This document shows, one piece after another, positions 33,698-41,118 of a stretch of DNA of 64,000 bases (position 1 is the first letter of the stretch; each line of letters opens with the position of its first letter). Origin of the DNA: Clostridiales bacterium (GTDB lineage Bacteria; Bacillota; Clostridia; Christensenellales; CAG-138); contig SFNQ01000012.1 in assembly GCA_004554165.1 (NCBI GenBank), positions 21,166-85,165 on the forward strand, read 5' to 3'. The position numbers were made by a program, and so were the translations under genes. Under the pieces are notes generated by a model. The model had not been told where the DNA came from and searched no databases. It worked only from the letters and a program-made list of their open reading frames with translations.

Positions 33698-33887
33698 GTG
33701 CGGCGGGATGCACGGTGCTTTTTGGAAACGCCGGCAGGCGGGGCGGCCCCGGGGTTCCGTCCCGGAACGGCGGCGGCGGACGCGGACGCCCGTGCTCCCG
33801 CCCCTTCCGCCCGCCGCCGCAGCGCGGCCTGCGGCCGCGCCCGGGGCCGCCCGCCCACGCCCCTGCAAAAACCCGCGCCTTCGGTAC

Positions 33888-33939
33888 TTGCCACGGAACG
33901 GAATCTGGCGTAAAATAAAGTACCGGGAGCCATTCCCGG
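33888..33939 (+). promoter_or_regulatory. mgtE promoter (TTGCCA-17-TAAAAT) and 5' hairpin
   Basis: TTGCCA (33888-33893) and TAAAAT (33911-33916) are 17 bases apart. At the predicted 5' end the RNA folds into CCGGGA/TCCCGG (33923-33928 with 33934-33939, 5-base loop). Confidence 0.55.
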
Positions 33940-33967
33940 AAAAGCTATCTGTGAAAGGAGAAACGGC

Positions 33968-34057
33968 ATGGACGCTGGGCCCAGTCCCAAACGCAGCTTT
34001 GGCTATCGTGTTACCACAAATGCGGCGTCCGCGCCCTGTACGGATTGCCGCCCATAA
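33968..34057 (+). CDS. 29-aa leader peptide upstream of mgtE
   Basis: A small ORF with an excellent ribosome-binding site (AAAGGAG, seven bases before the ATG) lies between the mgtE promoter and mgtE. It starts MDAGPSPKRSFGYR and ends in a Cys/Pro-rich tail (CTDCRP). It ends 18 bases before mgtE, whose own AGGAGG lies in that gap. Proline-containing upstream ORFs control magnesium transporter expression in enterobacteria (mgtL), so regulation by ribosome stalling is an attractive inference. It could also be a plain leader. No M-box riboswitch sequence was recognised here. Confidence 0.5.
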   Translation: MDAGPSPKRSFGYRVTTNAASAPCTDCRP

Positions 34058-34075
34058 TTCTCAGGAGGAATTCGT

Positions 34076-35416
34076 ATGATCGACCGTGTCCTTTCGCTGC
34101 TGCATTCGCGGCAGTATGTGGAGCTTCGCCGCCTGATCGCGGATATGCACGTGGCGGATATCGCCGAGGTGTTTTCCGAAATCCCCGATCGCGAGAGCAT
34201 GCTCCGCCTTTTCCGCCTGCTGCCCAAGGGCGTTGCCGCGGAAACCTTTTCCTATCTGGAACCCGACGTACAGCAGAATATCATCGAGGCTATTACGGAT
34301 GTGGAGCTGCGCAGCATTCTGGACGACATGTTCCTTGACGACTGCGTGGATCTCATCGAGGAGATGCCGGCAAATGTGGTGCGCCGCGTACTTTTGAACA
34401 CGCCGAAGGAAAACCGCGCGCTCATCAACCAGTACCTGCAATACCCCGACGACAGCGCGGGCAGCCTCATGACCAACGAATATGTGGGACTGAAGCGCGG
34501 CCTCACTGCCGGACAGGCGCTTTCTGAAATCCGGCGCACAGGCGTGGACAAGGAGACCATCGAGACCTGCTTCATCCTCTCCAAGGACCGGCGGCTGGAG
34601 GGCGAGGTGCTGCTGCGCGAAATCGTCCTGGCGGATCCGGATACGCCCATCGAGGAGATCATGGAGGATTATACCCTTTCGGTCAAGACCCATGACGACC
34701 GGGAGGAAGTGGCCATGCTCTTTTCCAAGTACGACGTCATGTCCATCCCCGTCGTCGATCAGGAAAACCGGCTGGTGGGCCTCATCACCATTGACGATGC
34801 CGTGGACGTCATCCAGGAGGAAAACACCGAGGACTTCGAAATGATGGCCGGTATGACCCCTTCGGATGAAACCTACCTCAAAACGCCCGTCCTGACGCTT
34901 GCAAAGCATCGCATCGTCTGGCTGCTGGTGCTGATGTTCTCCGCCATGGTCACCGGCGCGATGCTGGAGCACTTCGAGGCCGCCATTTCGGCCATCCCGC
35001 TGCTGGTTTCCTTCCTGCCCATGCTCATGGACACCGGCGGCAACTGCGGCTCCCAGGCCTCGACAATGATCATCCGCGGCATGGCGCTGGACGAGATTGA
35101 CCTCTCCGACGTGTTCCGCGTCTGGTGGAAGGAGGTGCGCGTGGCGCTCCTGTGCAGCGTAGTGCTGGCGATCTTCAACTTCCTGCGCATCCTGATCCAG
35201 TACCGCGATCTGGAGGTGGCGGCGGTGGTGTGCTGCACGCTGATCTGTACGGTGCTCATCGCAAAGTCGCTGGGCTGCCTGCTGCCCATGCTTGCAAAGC
35301 GCGTCCGGCTCGATCCCGCGCTCATGGCCGCGCCGATGATTACAACCATCACGGACGCCTGCTCGATTCTTGTGTTTTTCCGCTTTGCGCTGTCCTTCCT
35401 CTCCGCCCGGCTGTAA
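34076..35416 (+). CDS. mgtE: Magnesium transporter MgtE
   Basis: 446 aa. The domain order is typical: an N-terminal superhelical domain (about 1-125, LRRLIADMHVADIAEVF), a CBS pair (about 130-250, DYTLSVKTHDDREEV and SIPVVDQENRLVGLITIDDAVDV), a plug helix, then five membrane helices with the pore signature DTGGNCGSQAS and the final TTITDACSILVFF. MgtE is a Mg2+ channel gated by cytosolic Mg2+ through the N and CBS domains. AGGAGG precedes the ATG. A promoter, 5' hairpin and 29-codon ORF lie upstream, so leader-dependent control is likely. Confidence 0.97.
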   Translation: MIDRVLSLLHSRQYVELRRLIADMHVADIAEVFSEIPDRESMLRLFRLLPKGVAAETFSYLEPDVQQNIIEAITDVELRSILDDMFLDDCVDLIEEMPANVVRRVLLNTPKENRALINQYLQYPDDSAGSLMTNEYVGLKRGLTAGQALSEIRRTGVDKETIETCFILSKDRRLEGEVLLREIVLADPDTPIEEIMEDYTLSVKTHDDREEVAMLFSKYDVMSIPVVDQENRLVGLITIDDAVDVIQEENTEDFEMMAGMTPSDETYLKTPVLTLAKHRIVWLLVLMFSAMVTGAMLEHFEAAISAIPLLVSFLPMLMDTGGNCGSQASTMIIRGMALDEIDLSDVFRVWWKEVRVALLCSVVLAIFNFLRILIQYRDLEVAAVVCCTLICTVLIAKSLGCLLPMLAKRVRLDPALMAAPMITTITDACSILVFFRFALSFLSARL

Positions 35417-35490
35417 GCCCGGCTTTCCCCCTGCGGGCAGCCTTTCCGCGCTGCCCCTACTCCACTTTCATGAAAGGAGCTCTTTTCCCA

Positions 35491-35871
35491 ATGAAGCAGA
35501 TTCTTTCCTCCGCCGCCGCGCCTGCGGCCATTGGCCCCTATTCGCAGGGCGTGCGTTCCGGGTCGCTGTGCTTTTTTTCCGGCATGCTGCCCATCGACCC
35601 GGCAAGCGGCGCGCTGGTGGGCGAAACCGCCCGCGAGCAGACCGGGCAGGTTATGAAAAATCTGGCCGCGCTGCTGGCCTCCCTTGGCCTGACCCCGGCG
35701 CACGTGGTCAAGACCACGGTGTTTCTCACGGATCTTTCCGCCTTTCCCGAGGTCAATGAGGTTTACGGCGCGCTGTTTTCCGAAAATCCGCCTGCGCGCA
35801 GCTGCGTGGAGGTGTCGCGCCTTCCCAAGGACGCCCTCGTGGAGATCGAGTGCATTGTGTCCGTCGAGTAA
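35491..35871 (+). CDS. ridA: RidA family reactive intermediate/imine deaminase
   Basis: 126 aa, the standard length. The N-terminus with AAIGPYSQGVRSG and the C-terminal PARSCVEVSRLPKDALVEIE are RidA signatures; the catalytic Arg is in the PARS segment. RidA hydrolyses 2-aminoacrylate and related enamines formed by PLP enzymes such as serine/threonine dehydratases. ATG 35491 has AAAGGAG eleven bases upstream. It follows mgtE by 74 bases and is followed by a small FakA-like gene. Confidence 0.95.
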   Translation: MKQILSSAAAPAAIGPYSQGVRSGSLCFFSGMLPIDPASGALVGETAREQTGQVMKNLAALLASLGLTPAHVVKTTVFLTDLSAFPEVNEVYGALFSENPPARSCVEVSRLPKDALVEIECIVSVE

Positions 35872-35895
35872 AAAACAGATAGCAGGAGCCTTGCC

Positions 35896-36147
35896 ATGCT
35901 GGAATTCAAGTTTGACACCCAACTGCTGATCGAGGGGGAAAACCTCTCCGAGGACGAGATCAACGCCCATATTACGGAGCATTTCGCAGGCGACTGCCTG
36001 CTGGCCGTGGGCGATGAAACGCTGATCAAAATTCATTTTCACACCAACGAGCCCTGGAAGCTGCTGGAATACTGCGCCTCTCTGGGAGAGATCTACGATG
36101 TGGTTGTGGAAAATATGGAGCGGCAGGAGCAGGGTCTGCCGGGCTGA
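35896..36147 (+). CDS. Small stand-alone domain resembling the C-terminal end of FakA/YloV
   Basis: 83 aa. The segment DCLLAVGDETLIKIHFHTNEP, followed by EYCASLGEIYDVVVENMERQ, matches the end of the fatty-acid-kinase subunit FakA (YloV), where the equivalent reads GDxxLVKVHVHTNxPGxVL and then an ENMxxQ tail. The DhaL-like kinase domain and middle domain of FakA are absent. AGGAG lies eight bases before the ATG, and the frame is intact, so it looks like an expressed small protein rather than a pseudogene fragment. Function unknown; it may bind a FakB-type partner or act alone. Confidence 0.65.
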   Translation: MLEFKFDTQLLIEGENLSEDEINAHITEHFAGDCLLAVGDETLIKIHFHTNEPWKLLEYCASLGEIYDVVVENMERQEQGLPG

Positions 36148-36429
36148 GGGCCGCCCCCGCCTCCCGCAGGCAAGCCCGTTCTGCCCCCTTTTCCCTTGCC
36201 TTTCCTGCGCCCCGGCAGCGCCGGAACGCCTGCCCTCTACAATCGCCCTTTTCCGTCCGCGCCCAGCGTCGCCTTCCCTTGCGCCTGTCAAAAGCGACGG
36301 TTCCGATGCCGCGCATCCCTGTCTCGGCGGCTTGCGCCAAAACGGACGCCATCCTGCCTGCGGGCCCTTGTACGCCTGCGGTTCGGTTTTTTCGTCCCCA
36401 TGAACCCGGCAAAATGCCCTTTGCTGCAA

Positions 36430-36462
36430 AACGGCGCCCACAATCCCGTGAGCGCCGTTTTT
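36430..36462. terminator. Bidirectional terminator between the FakA-like gene and asnA
   Basis: Perfect arms AACGGCGC (36430-36437) and GCGCCGTT (36452-36459) are followed by T-rich sequence on both strands. The rest of 36148-36485 is GC-rich and shows nothing else. Confidence 0.75.
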
Positions 36463-36485
36463 CTGTCCTTGGCCGAAGCCGCCCG

Positions 36486-37493
36486 TTACAGCAGCGTTAC
36501 GCCCGCCGCCTCGCAGCGGGAGACGGTTTCCGCATCCCAAATCGAGGACTGCACCTCGCCGATGTGCGCTTTTTCCAGCAGCAGCATGCACAGGCGCGAC
36601 TGGCCGATACCGCCGCCGATGGTCAGCGGCAGCTCGCCCGCAAGCAGCGCCCTGTGGAAGGGCAGCGTAGCCCGCTCCTGGCAGTTTGCGAGTCTGAGCT
36701 GCTCCGCCAGCGAGGCCTCGTCCACGCGGATGCCCATGCTGGAGATCTCCAGCGCGCAGTCCAGCACCGGGTAGTAGAAGAGGATGTCGCCGTTGAGCTG
36801 CCAGTCGTCGTAGTCCGGCGCGCGGCCGTCGTGGGGCTTGCCGTCGGAGAGTACGCCGCCAATCTGCTCGATAAAGACCGTGCCGTGTTCCTTCGTGTAG
36901 AGGTATTCCCGCTCCTTCGCGGTTCTGCCGGGATAGAGGGCGATAAGCTCCTCGCTGGTCACAAAGCTGACCTCGCGCCGGAGCGGGAGCGTCAGCTCCG
37001 GATATTTGGCCTGCACGACCGCCTGCGTGTAGCAGATGGCCTCCACAATAGCGCGCACTGTGCGCTCAAGATAGGCGCGGCTGCGGTCCTCACGGGTGAT
37101 CACCTTCTCCCAGTCCCACTGGTCGACATAGATGGAGTGCAGGTTGTCGAGCGCCTCGTCCCGGCGGATGGCGTTCATGTCCGTATACAGGCCGCGGCCT
37201 TCTCGGAAGCCGTAGCGGTGCAGGGCGTAACGCTTCCACTTGGCCAGCGAGTGTACCACCTCCGCGTCAAGCCCGGCGCCGGGTGCATCGAAGCTGACGG
37301 GCCGCTCCACGCCGTTGAGGTTGTCGTTCAGGCCGTCCGCGGGGTTGACGAACAGCGGCGCGGAAACGCGCTTGAGCCGCAGCATGGCGGAAAGCGCCTC
37401 CTGAAACGTGCTCTTGATGAGCGCAATCGCGCTCTGCGTGTCGTAGAGGCCCAGCTTTGTTTCATACCCTTCGGGAACCCTGGTTTGCAGCAT
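36486..37493 (-). CDS. asnA: Aspartate-ammonia ligase (asparagine synthetase A)
   Basis: 335 aa from ATG 37493, chosen for AAGGAGG eight bases upstream. Class-II-synthetase-like fold with RVSAPLFV, ERPVSFD, VVHSLAKWKRYAL, GLYTDMNAIRRDE and the late GGGIGQSRLCM, all AsnA signatures. It makes asparagine from aspartate, ammonia and ATP. No T-box leader was seen. Its promoter overlaps, at the -35 hexamer, the divergent deoD promoter. Confidence 0.97.
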   Translation of the reverse strand: MLQTRVPEGYETKLGLYDTQSAIALIKSTFQEALSAMLRLKRVSAPLFVNPADGLNDNLNGVERPVSFDAPGAGLDAEVVHSLAKWKRYALHRYGFREGRGLYTDMNAIRRDEALDNLHSIYVDQWDWEKVITREDRSRAYLERTVRAIVEAICYTQAVVQAKYPELTLPLRREVSFVTSEELIALYPGRTAKEREYLYTKEHGTVFIEQIGGVLSDGKPHDGRAPDYDDWQLNGDILFYYPVLDCALEISSMGIRVDEASLAEQLRLANCQERATLPFHRALLAGELPLTIGGGIGQSRLCMLLLEKAHIGEVQSSIWDAETVSRCEAAGVTLL

Positions 37494-37538
37494 ATGGTCA
37501 TCCTCCTTGCACTGCCGGATTTTCATATATAATCGTTA

Positions 37539-37568
37539 AGTTTAGTCATTGGGCACGCCGCTTGTCAA
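37539..37568 (-). promoter_or_regulatory. asnA promoter (TTGACA-18-TAAACT)
   Basis: On the minus strand TTGACA (37568-37563) and TAAACT (37544-37539) are 18 bases apart. The -35 shares five base pairs with the -35 of the opposing deoD promoter. Confidence 0.6.
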
Positions 37569-37590
37569 GGATTTCTTTTTTAGATATAAT
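37562..37590 (+). promoter_or_regulatory. deoD promoter (TTGTCA-17-TATAAT)
   Basis: TTGTCA (37562-37567) and a perfect TATAAT (37585-37590) are 17 bases apart, giving a leader of about 100 bases before deoD. Confidence 0.65.
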
Positions 37591-37699
37591 CAATTCAGGC
37601 GGAAGAGTACGCGCCCCTCTCTGCAAAGGCCCGCCCTTTGCCGCAGTCTTTTGGCCGTATTCCGCCGCATTACAATTCAATCACGGAGGTCTGCCATTC

Positions 37700-38419
37700 A
37701 TGAAAGAAGCCAACCTGACGCCGCACATCGCCTGCTCTCCCGGGGACTTTGCAAAGACCGTGCTCATGCCGGGCGATCCGCTGCGGGCGAAGCTGATCGC
37801 GGAAACCTATCTTGAAAACGCGGAGCTGGTCAACAACGTCCGCGGAATTCACGGCTACACCGGCATGTACGAGGGCAAGCGCGTGTCCGTCATGGCCAGC
37901 GGCATGGGCATGCCCTCCATTGGTATCTATTCCTACGAACTTTTCAACTTCTTTGGCGTGGACAGCATCATCCGCATCGGCAGCGCGGGCGCGATTCACC
38001 CGGATCTGAAGCTGTTCGATCTCGTCATCGGGCAGGGCGCCTGCTACGATTCCGACTATCCCCGGCAGTTCGGCATGCGCGGCACCTACGCCCCCATTGC
38101 GGATTTTGGCCTGCTGCGCAAAGCCGTGGACGAGTGCGAAACCCGGGGCCTGCGCTACCGGGTGGGAAACCTCCTGTCCTCCGACCTGTTCTATGGCGAG
38201 GGCGGCGTGGAGGTGACGCTGGCCTGGCGCAAACTGGGCGTGCTGGCGGTTGAGATGGAGTCCGCCGCGCTGTACGCAAACGCTGCGCGCGCCGGCAAAA
38301 AGGCCCTCTGCATCTGCACGATTTCGGACCGGCTGGAGGGCGGCGAAGTCACCACTGCGGAGCAGCGGCAGAACGCCTTCCACGATATGATGCGGGTCGC
38401 GCTCTCCATCGCGGAGTAG
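37700..38419 (+). CDS. deoD: Purine-nucleoside phosphorylase (DeoD type)
   Basis: 239 aa, normal for hexameric DeoD. Phosphate and nucleoside-site motifs are seen: MPGDPLRAK, GMGMPSIGIYSYEL, RIGSAGAIHPD and VLAVEMESAALY, with the catalytic Asp in CTISDRLEGG. It cleaves purine (deoxy)nucleosides to base and (deoxy)ribose-1-phosphate. GGAGGT precedes the ATG. Purine salvage here fits with the purine-linked ygeW/ygeY genes near 60 kb, though they are far apart. Confidence 0.97.
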   Translation: MKEANLTPHIACSPGDFAKTVLMPGDPLRAKLIAETYLENAELVNNVRGIHGYTGMYEGKRVSVMASGMGMPSIGIYSYELFNFFGVDSIIRIGSAGAIHPDLKLFDLVIGQGACYDSDYPRQFGMRGTYAPIADFGLLRKAVDECETRGLRYRVGNLLSSDLFYGEGGVEVTLAWRKLGVLAVEMESAALYANAARAGKKALCICTISDRLEGGEVTTAEQRQNAFHDMMRVALSIAE

Positions 38420-38465
38420 GCGCGCCCTTCTGCTTCCCCTTTTTCGTCACAGGAGTTACCAGTCG

Positions 38466-39101
38466 ATGAAACCCTTGTTCCGTCCCGCCGCGCTTCTTCT
38501 TGCGCTCCTGCTGCTCCTGCCGCTTTCCGGCTGTGCCGGGCGCGTCACGCAGCGCGACATCCAGCAGCTCCAGACCGCCGTGGACGAGCTGCGGCTTCAG
38601 AACCACGAGCTGTCCCTGCGGCTTGCGGCGCTGGAGCAGGCCGCTGCGGACAGCGCGGCCGCGCAGGAAGCCGCAGCGCAGGCCATGGCGCCTGCGCCTG
38701 CCGCAACGGCAACGCCCGCGCCCGCAGGGCCCTATACCCTGGCCGCGGACGAGATCTGCTCGCTGCTGCTCAAAAACGGCATGCCAGTGCGCACCTTCTA
38801 CCGCTACACCGAAAGCAGCGACCCGGACGGCCTGCTGGGCACGCAGAACGGCTACACCAGCCGTGCGGACTTTCAGGACAGCGAGGTAGAGGGCGTGCTG
38901 GGCGTGGTGGAAGTGTTTACGGACACGGCCATGGCGACGCTCCGCAGCACCACCCTCCAGAACGCCGCCAAATCCGGCAGCATCCCGGCGGAGGCGCACC
39001 GTCAGTTTGATAACGTGCTGCTGCGCTTCCCCGCCGCCTTCTCCGAGGAAAAGCTGGCCGCGTACGAGGCCGCGGTACAGCAGGTGCTGGGGATCGGATA
39101 A
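38466..39101 (+). CDS. Lipoprotein with N-terminal coiled coil, function unknown
   Basis: 211 aa. A signal peptide ends in lipobox LPLSGC (Cys about 23). Residues about 28-62 form a heptad-rich coiled coil (IQQLQTAVDELRLQNHELSLRLAALEQ region), followed by an Ala/Pro/Thr linker and a C-terminal domain of about 120 residues with YTSRADFQDSEVEGVLGVVEVF. No family is recognised. It lies 46 bases after deoD with CAGGAG upstream, so it may be co-transcribed. Confidence 0.8.
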   Translation: MKPLFRPAALLLALLLLLPLSGCAGRVTQRDIQQLQTAVDELRLQNHELSLRLAALEQAAADSAAAQEAAAQAMAPAPAATATPAPAGPYTLAADEICSLLLKNGMPVRTFYRYTESSDPDGLLGTQNGYTSRADFQDSEVEGVLGVVEVFTDTAMATLRSTTLQNAAKSGSIPAEAHRQFDNVLLRFPAAFSEEKLAAYEAAVQQVLGIG

Positions 39102-39114
39102 AGCGCCTGGCAAA

Positions 39115-39140
39115 ACAGGAGCGTTATGAAACGCTCCTGT
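39115..39140. terminator. Strong hairpin after the lipoprotein gene
   Basis: A perfect 11-bp stem ACAGGAGCGTT/AACGCTCCTGT has a 4-base loop and no T-tract. It also forms the left flank of repeat element copy A. Confidence 0.5.
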
Positions 39141-39143
39141 CAG

Positions 39144-39379
39144 AGTGTCGAAAAAGTGGCGGAACGCCACTTTTTCGAGCTTTCACAGGTTTTGCCTCTC
39201 ATATTCGCTCCCGGGCGGCAAAACCTGCAACGTACGAACCCCTCCGGGGTTTTCTCCGTTTTGACGCACACCCCACAGGGGACCTTCTCTTGCCCCTGCG
39301 GGGCAATTCATCTTGTGTCGTCAGAGCCGAATGGAACATAAGGGGCCGCGGCCACTTATCAACCCCGGGGTTTTCGACA
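39144..39379 (+). repeat. Structured intergenic repeat, family 1, copy A
   Basis: A run of hairpins bounded by TGTCGAAAA (39146-39154) and TTTTCGACA (39371-39379). It contains a 14-bp stem TCGAAAAAGTGGCG/CGCCACTTTTTCGA (39148-39178), a stem CAGGTTTTGCC/GGCAAAACCTG, and a TGACG...CGTCA stem enlarged here by about 45 bases that form an extra GC hairpin. The same order recurs in reverse orientation at 53345-53536. Reading frames inside it (for example a SVEKVAERHFF peptide) are probably spurious. Confidence 0.8.
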
Positions 39380-39384
39380 ATCGC

Positions 39385-39410
39385 AGCCCCTCGAAAACCG
39401 AGGGGCTTTT
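39385..39410. terminator. Terminator hairpin at the right flank of repeat copy A
   Basis: Perfect 9-bp arms AGCCCCTCG/CGAGGGGCT are followed by TTTTCTT on the plus strand. Confidence 0.7.
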
Positions 39411-39607
39411 CTTATGTAATTTCTGGTTTAAAGAAAACAGGGATACCCTGAAGTAACCCCGAAGAGTTAGGCAATACTTCTGAGGAAAGCAGTTGAAGCA
39501 ACCGTAAGGACTTGCTGTCTGTGAAGCGCAGGCGGAGAGCCCTCCCCGCCCGCGCTGCGCGCCAAAACAAATCTGCGGATGCTCCTGTCCCCGGTGGCCG
39601 GTTGGTT
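39411..39607. other. Gene-free segment with small hairpins, possibly a structured RNA or element remnant
   Basis: After the repeat, this interval holds CAGGGATACCCTG (a 5-bp hairpin) and AGCAA/TTGCT pairing around CCGTAAGGAC. It has a run of GAAGCAACC and GTGAAGCGCAGG-like motifs that faintly recall right ends of IS200/IS605 elements. No transposase is present. I cannot identify it. Confidence 0.2.
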
Positions 39608-40267
39608 TTACGAAATCAGGTCCCCCTGGTGGGCCACAAGCGTTGCGTCGAACACACCGGGCACACGCAGGAACTTATCCACAAAGTCCGTCTCGGATTC
39701 GTGGATGCGCAGTTCCACCGTCAGCTCCATGCCCTCGCGCTGCACGGTCTTGGACTTGACGCGGGCCTTCGGCAGCTGCTTGACGAGCCCCTTGATCTGC
39801 TGCGACGCGCGCTCGTCGTAGTGGAGGATGAGCAGGTAGGGCGCGGTGCCGCTGCCCTTTGCGCCGGAGATGACCACCATCACAACGCCGATGACCAGCG
39901 CGCCAATGAGGCCCACGTCCACAAAGCCCGCGCCCAGCGCGAGGCCCTCGCCTACGGCCCAGAACATGAACACCGTGTCGATGGGGTCCTTAATCGCGGT
40001 ACGGAAACGCACAATGGACAGCGCGCCCACCATGCCCAGCGACAGCGTCAGGTTCGAAGAGATCAGCATCAATACCAGCGCCGAAACCATGGTCAGCAGG
40101 ATCAGGCTGATGTTGAACGAGCGCGAATAGACCACGCCCGCAAAGGTCTTTTTGTAAATCAGGTACAGGAATCCGCCGACTGCCAGCGCGATCAGCAGCG
40201 TCAGTACAACGCGCAGCGGATTGAGCGTACCCGAAAACAGGTCGCTGATATGAAAGGTTGCGAACAT
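39608..40267 (-). CDS. DUF4956 membrane protein
   Basis: 219 aa from ATG 40267 (AAGGAGG nine bases upstream). About four membrane helices in the first 130 residues include the DUF4956 hallmark SLGMVGALSIVRFRTAIKDP and VGEGLALGAG. A soluble alpha/beta domain of about 80 residues follows (YLLILHYDERASQQIKGLVK). Function is not established. DUF4956 genes frequently neighbour VTC-type and CotH-type genes, as here, which suggests one membrane-associated system. Confidence 0.9.
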   Translation of the reverse strand: MFATFHISDLFSGTLNPLRVVLTLLIALAVGGFLYLIYKKTFAGVVYSRSFNISLILLTMVSALVLMLISSNLTLSLGMVGALSIVRFRTAIKDPIDTVFMFWAVGEGLALGAGFVDVGLIGALVIGVVMVVISGAKGSGTAPYLLILHYDERASQQIKGLVKQLPKARVKSKTVQREGMELTVELRIHESETDFVDKFLRVPGVFDATLVAHQGDLIS

Positions 40268-40394
40268 AAGTTGGTTTCCTCCTTCGCTTTCAAGCGCTGC
40301 CGTCCGGGGACCTTGGGCCATCCGGCGGCAAAAAACTGGTTCTCCTGTCGCCGCGTCTGCGCGGCGGAAAATTCCAAAACCCTGTGCCGCCCGC

Positions 40395-41108
40395 CTAAAA
40401 TTCGTACTGGCGGCTGAACACATACTTGCTTGCCGCCGTGTGCTGGCTGGCGCCCAGCTGCACCAGCGCATGCACATAGGTGGGCAAATAGCGGTTAAAC
40501 TTGATCTCCAGAATCATGCAGTTCTCAAGATCGGAGACCGGGTAGGTCGGCGCGTGGGGGTTGAACAGCTCCGTGCAGCGCATGGCCGTGCGCACGTTCT
40601 TGTCGAAGGTCACGCGCACATCTTCAACAGGGAAGACGTAGGGCTCGCGGGTGTAATCCACCAGCACTCTCGGCTTGAGCAGCCGTGTGCGGAAAATGCC
40701 GTACATCTGCCCCGCGAAGGGCTCGGGTCGCCCCAGCAGGAAAGCAAAATCCCCCGCCAGCAGCGCGTCGCATTCGGCCCGCGAGAGGGTGAGCGAGCTC
40801 TTTTGAATGTACGCGCCGTCCTTGTGCTTGCGCTCCAGCTTGATGACGCTGTCGCAGTCGTTGTATATGCGGATGCGGTACTTGTCCCGCACCTGAATGC
40901 CGTCGTTTTTCTCGGTCAGCCCCGTGTTGCAGGGATCGTCGAAATACAGGCTGCGGATGCGGTACTCGCCGCCGTTTTTCGCGGCGTAGGCATCGGGCTT
41001 CAGGGCGCTTCTCAGCCGCCGCGACAGAACGTGGTATTCGCCCCCGGAGATGATGTATTTCTGCTCATGCCGGTAGACCGGCTCCTGCCGCTTTCGTTTC
41101 TGTTCCAT
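40395..41108 (-). CDS. VTC-domain protein (polyphosphate polymerase-like)
   Basis: 237 aa from ATG 41108, with GGAGGCGC upstream. The tunnel-fold motifs of the VTC/CYTH-like family are visible: RHEQKYII, RIRSLYFDD, KYRIRIYN, IKLERKHKDG, RPRVLVDYTREPY-type basic strands and a late ILEIKFNRYLP. In yeast VTC4 this domain makes inorganic polyphosphate from ATP. Bacterial members are poorly characterised. It starts 10 bases beyond the CotH gene's stop and is followed 127 bases later by the DUF4956 gene. Confidence 0.88.
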   Translation of the reverse strand: MEQKRKRQEPVYRHEQKYIISGGEYHVLSRRLRSALKPDAYAAKNGGEYRIRSLYFDDPCNTGLTEKNDGIQVRDKYRIRIYNDCDSVIKLERKHKDGAYIQKSSLTLSRAECDALLAGDFAFLLGRPEPFAGQMYGIFRTRLLKPRVLVDYTREPYVFPVEDVRVTFDKNVRTAMRCTELFNPHAPTYPVSDLENCMILEIKFNRYLPTYVHALVQLGASQHTAASKYVFSRQYEF

Positions 41109-41118
41109 TGCGCCTCCG

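Noticed and set aside
33633..34075. M-box magnesium riboswitch before mgtE
   Set aside because: The conserved M-box core sequences could not be found. The upstream 33700-33880 stretch is simply GC-rich. A covariance-model search would be decisive.
37494..37560. T-box leader before asnA
   Set aside because: The predicted leader is about 40 bases, too short for a T-box, and no T-box core sequence is present.
39126..39341. 71-codon frame (SVEKVAERHFF...), with a similar frame at 53386-53673 on the minus strand
   Set aside because: Both lie inside family-1 repeats. Similarity follows from the repeated DNA and palindromes, not from a conserved protein. An in-frame indel between copies is noted but is weak evidence for coding.
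39411..39607. IS200/IS605 right end or guide-type RNA
   Set aside because: Only a faint resemblance of short motifs. No transposase, TnpB or IscB reading frame is nearby.
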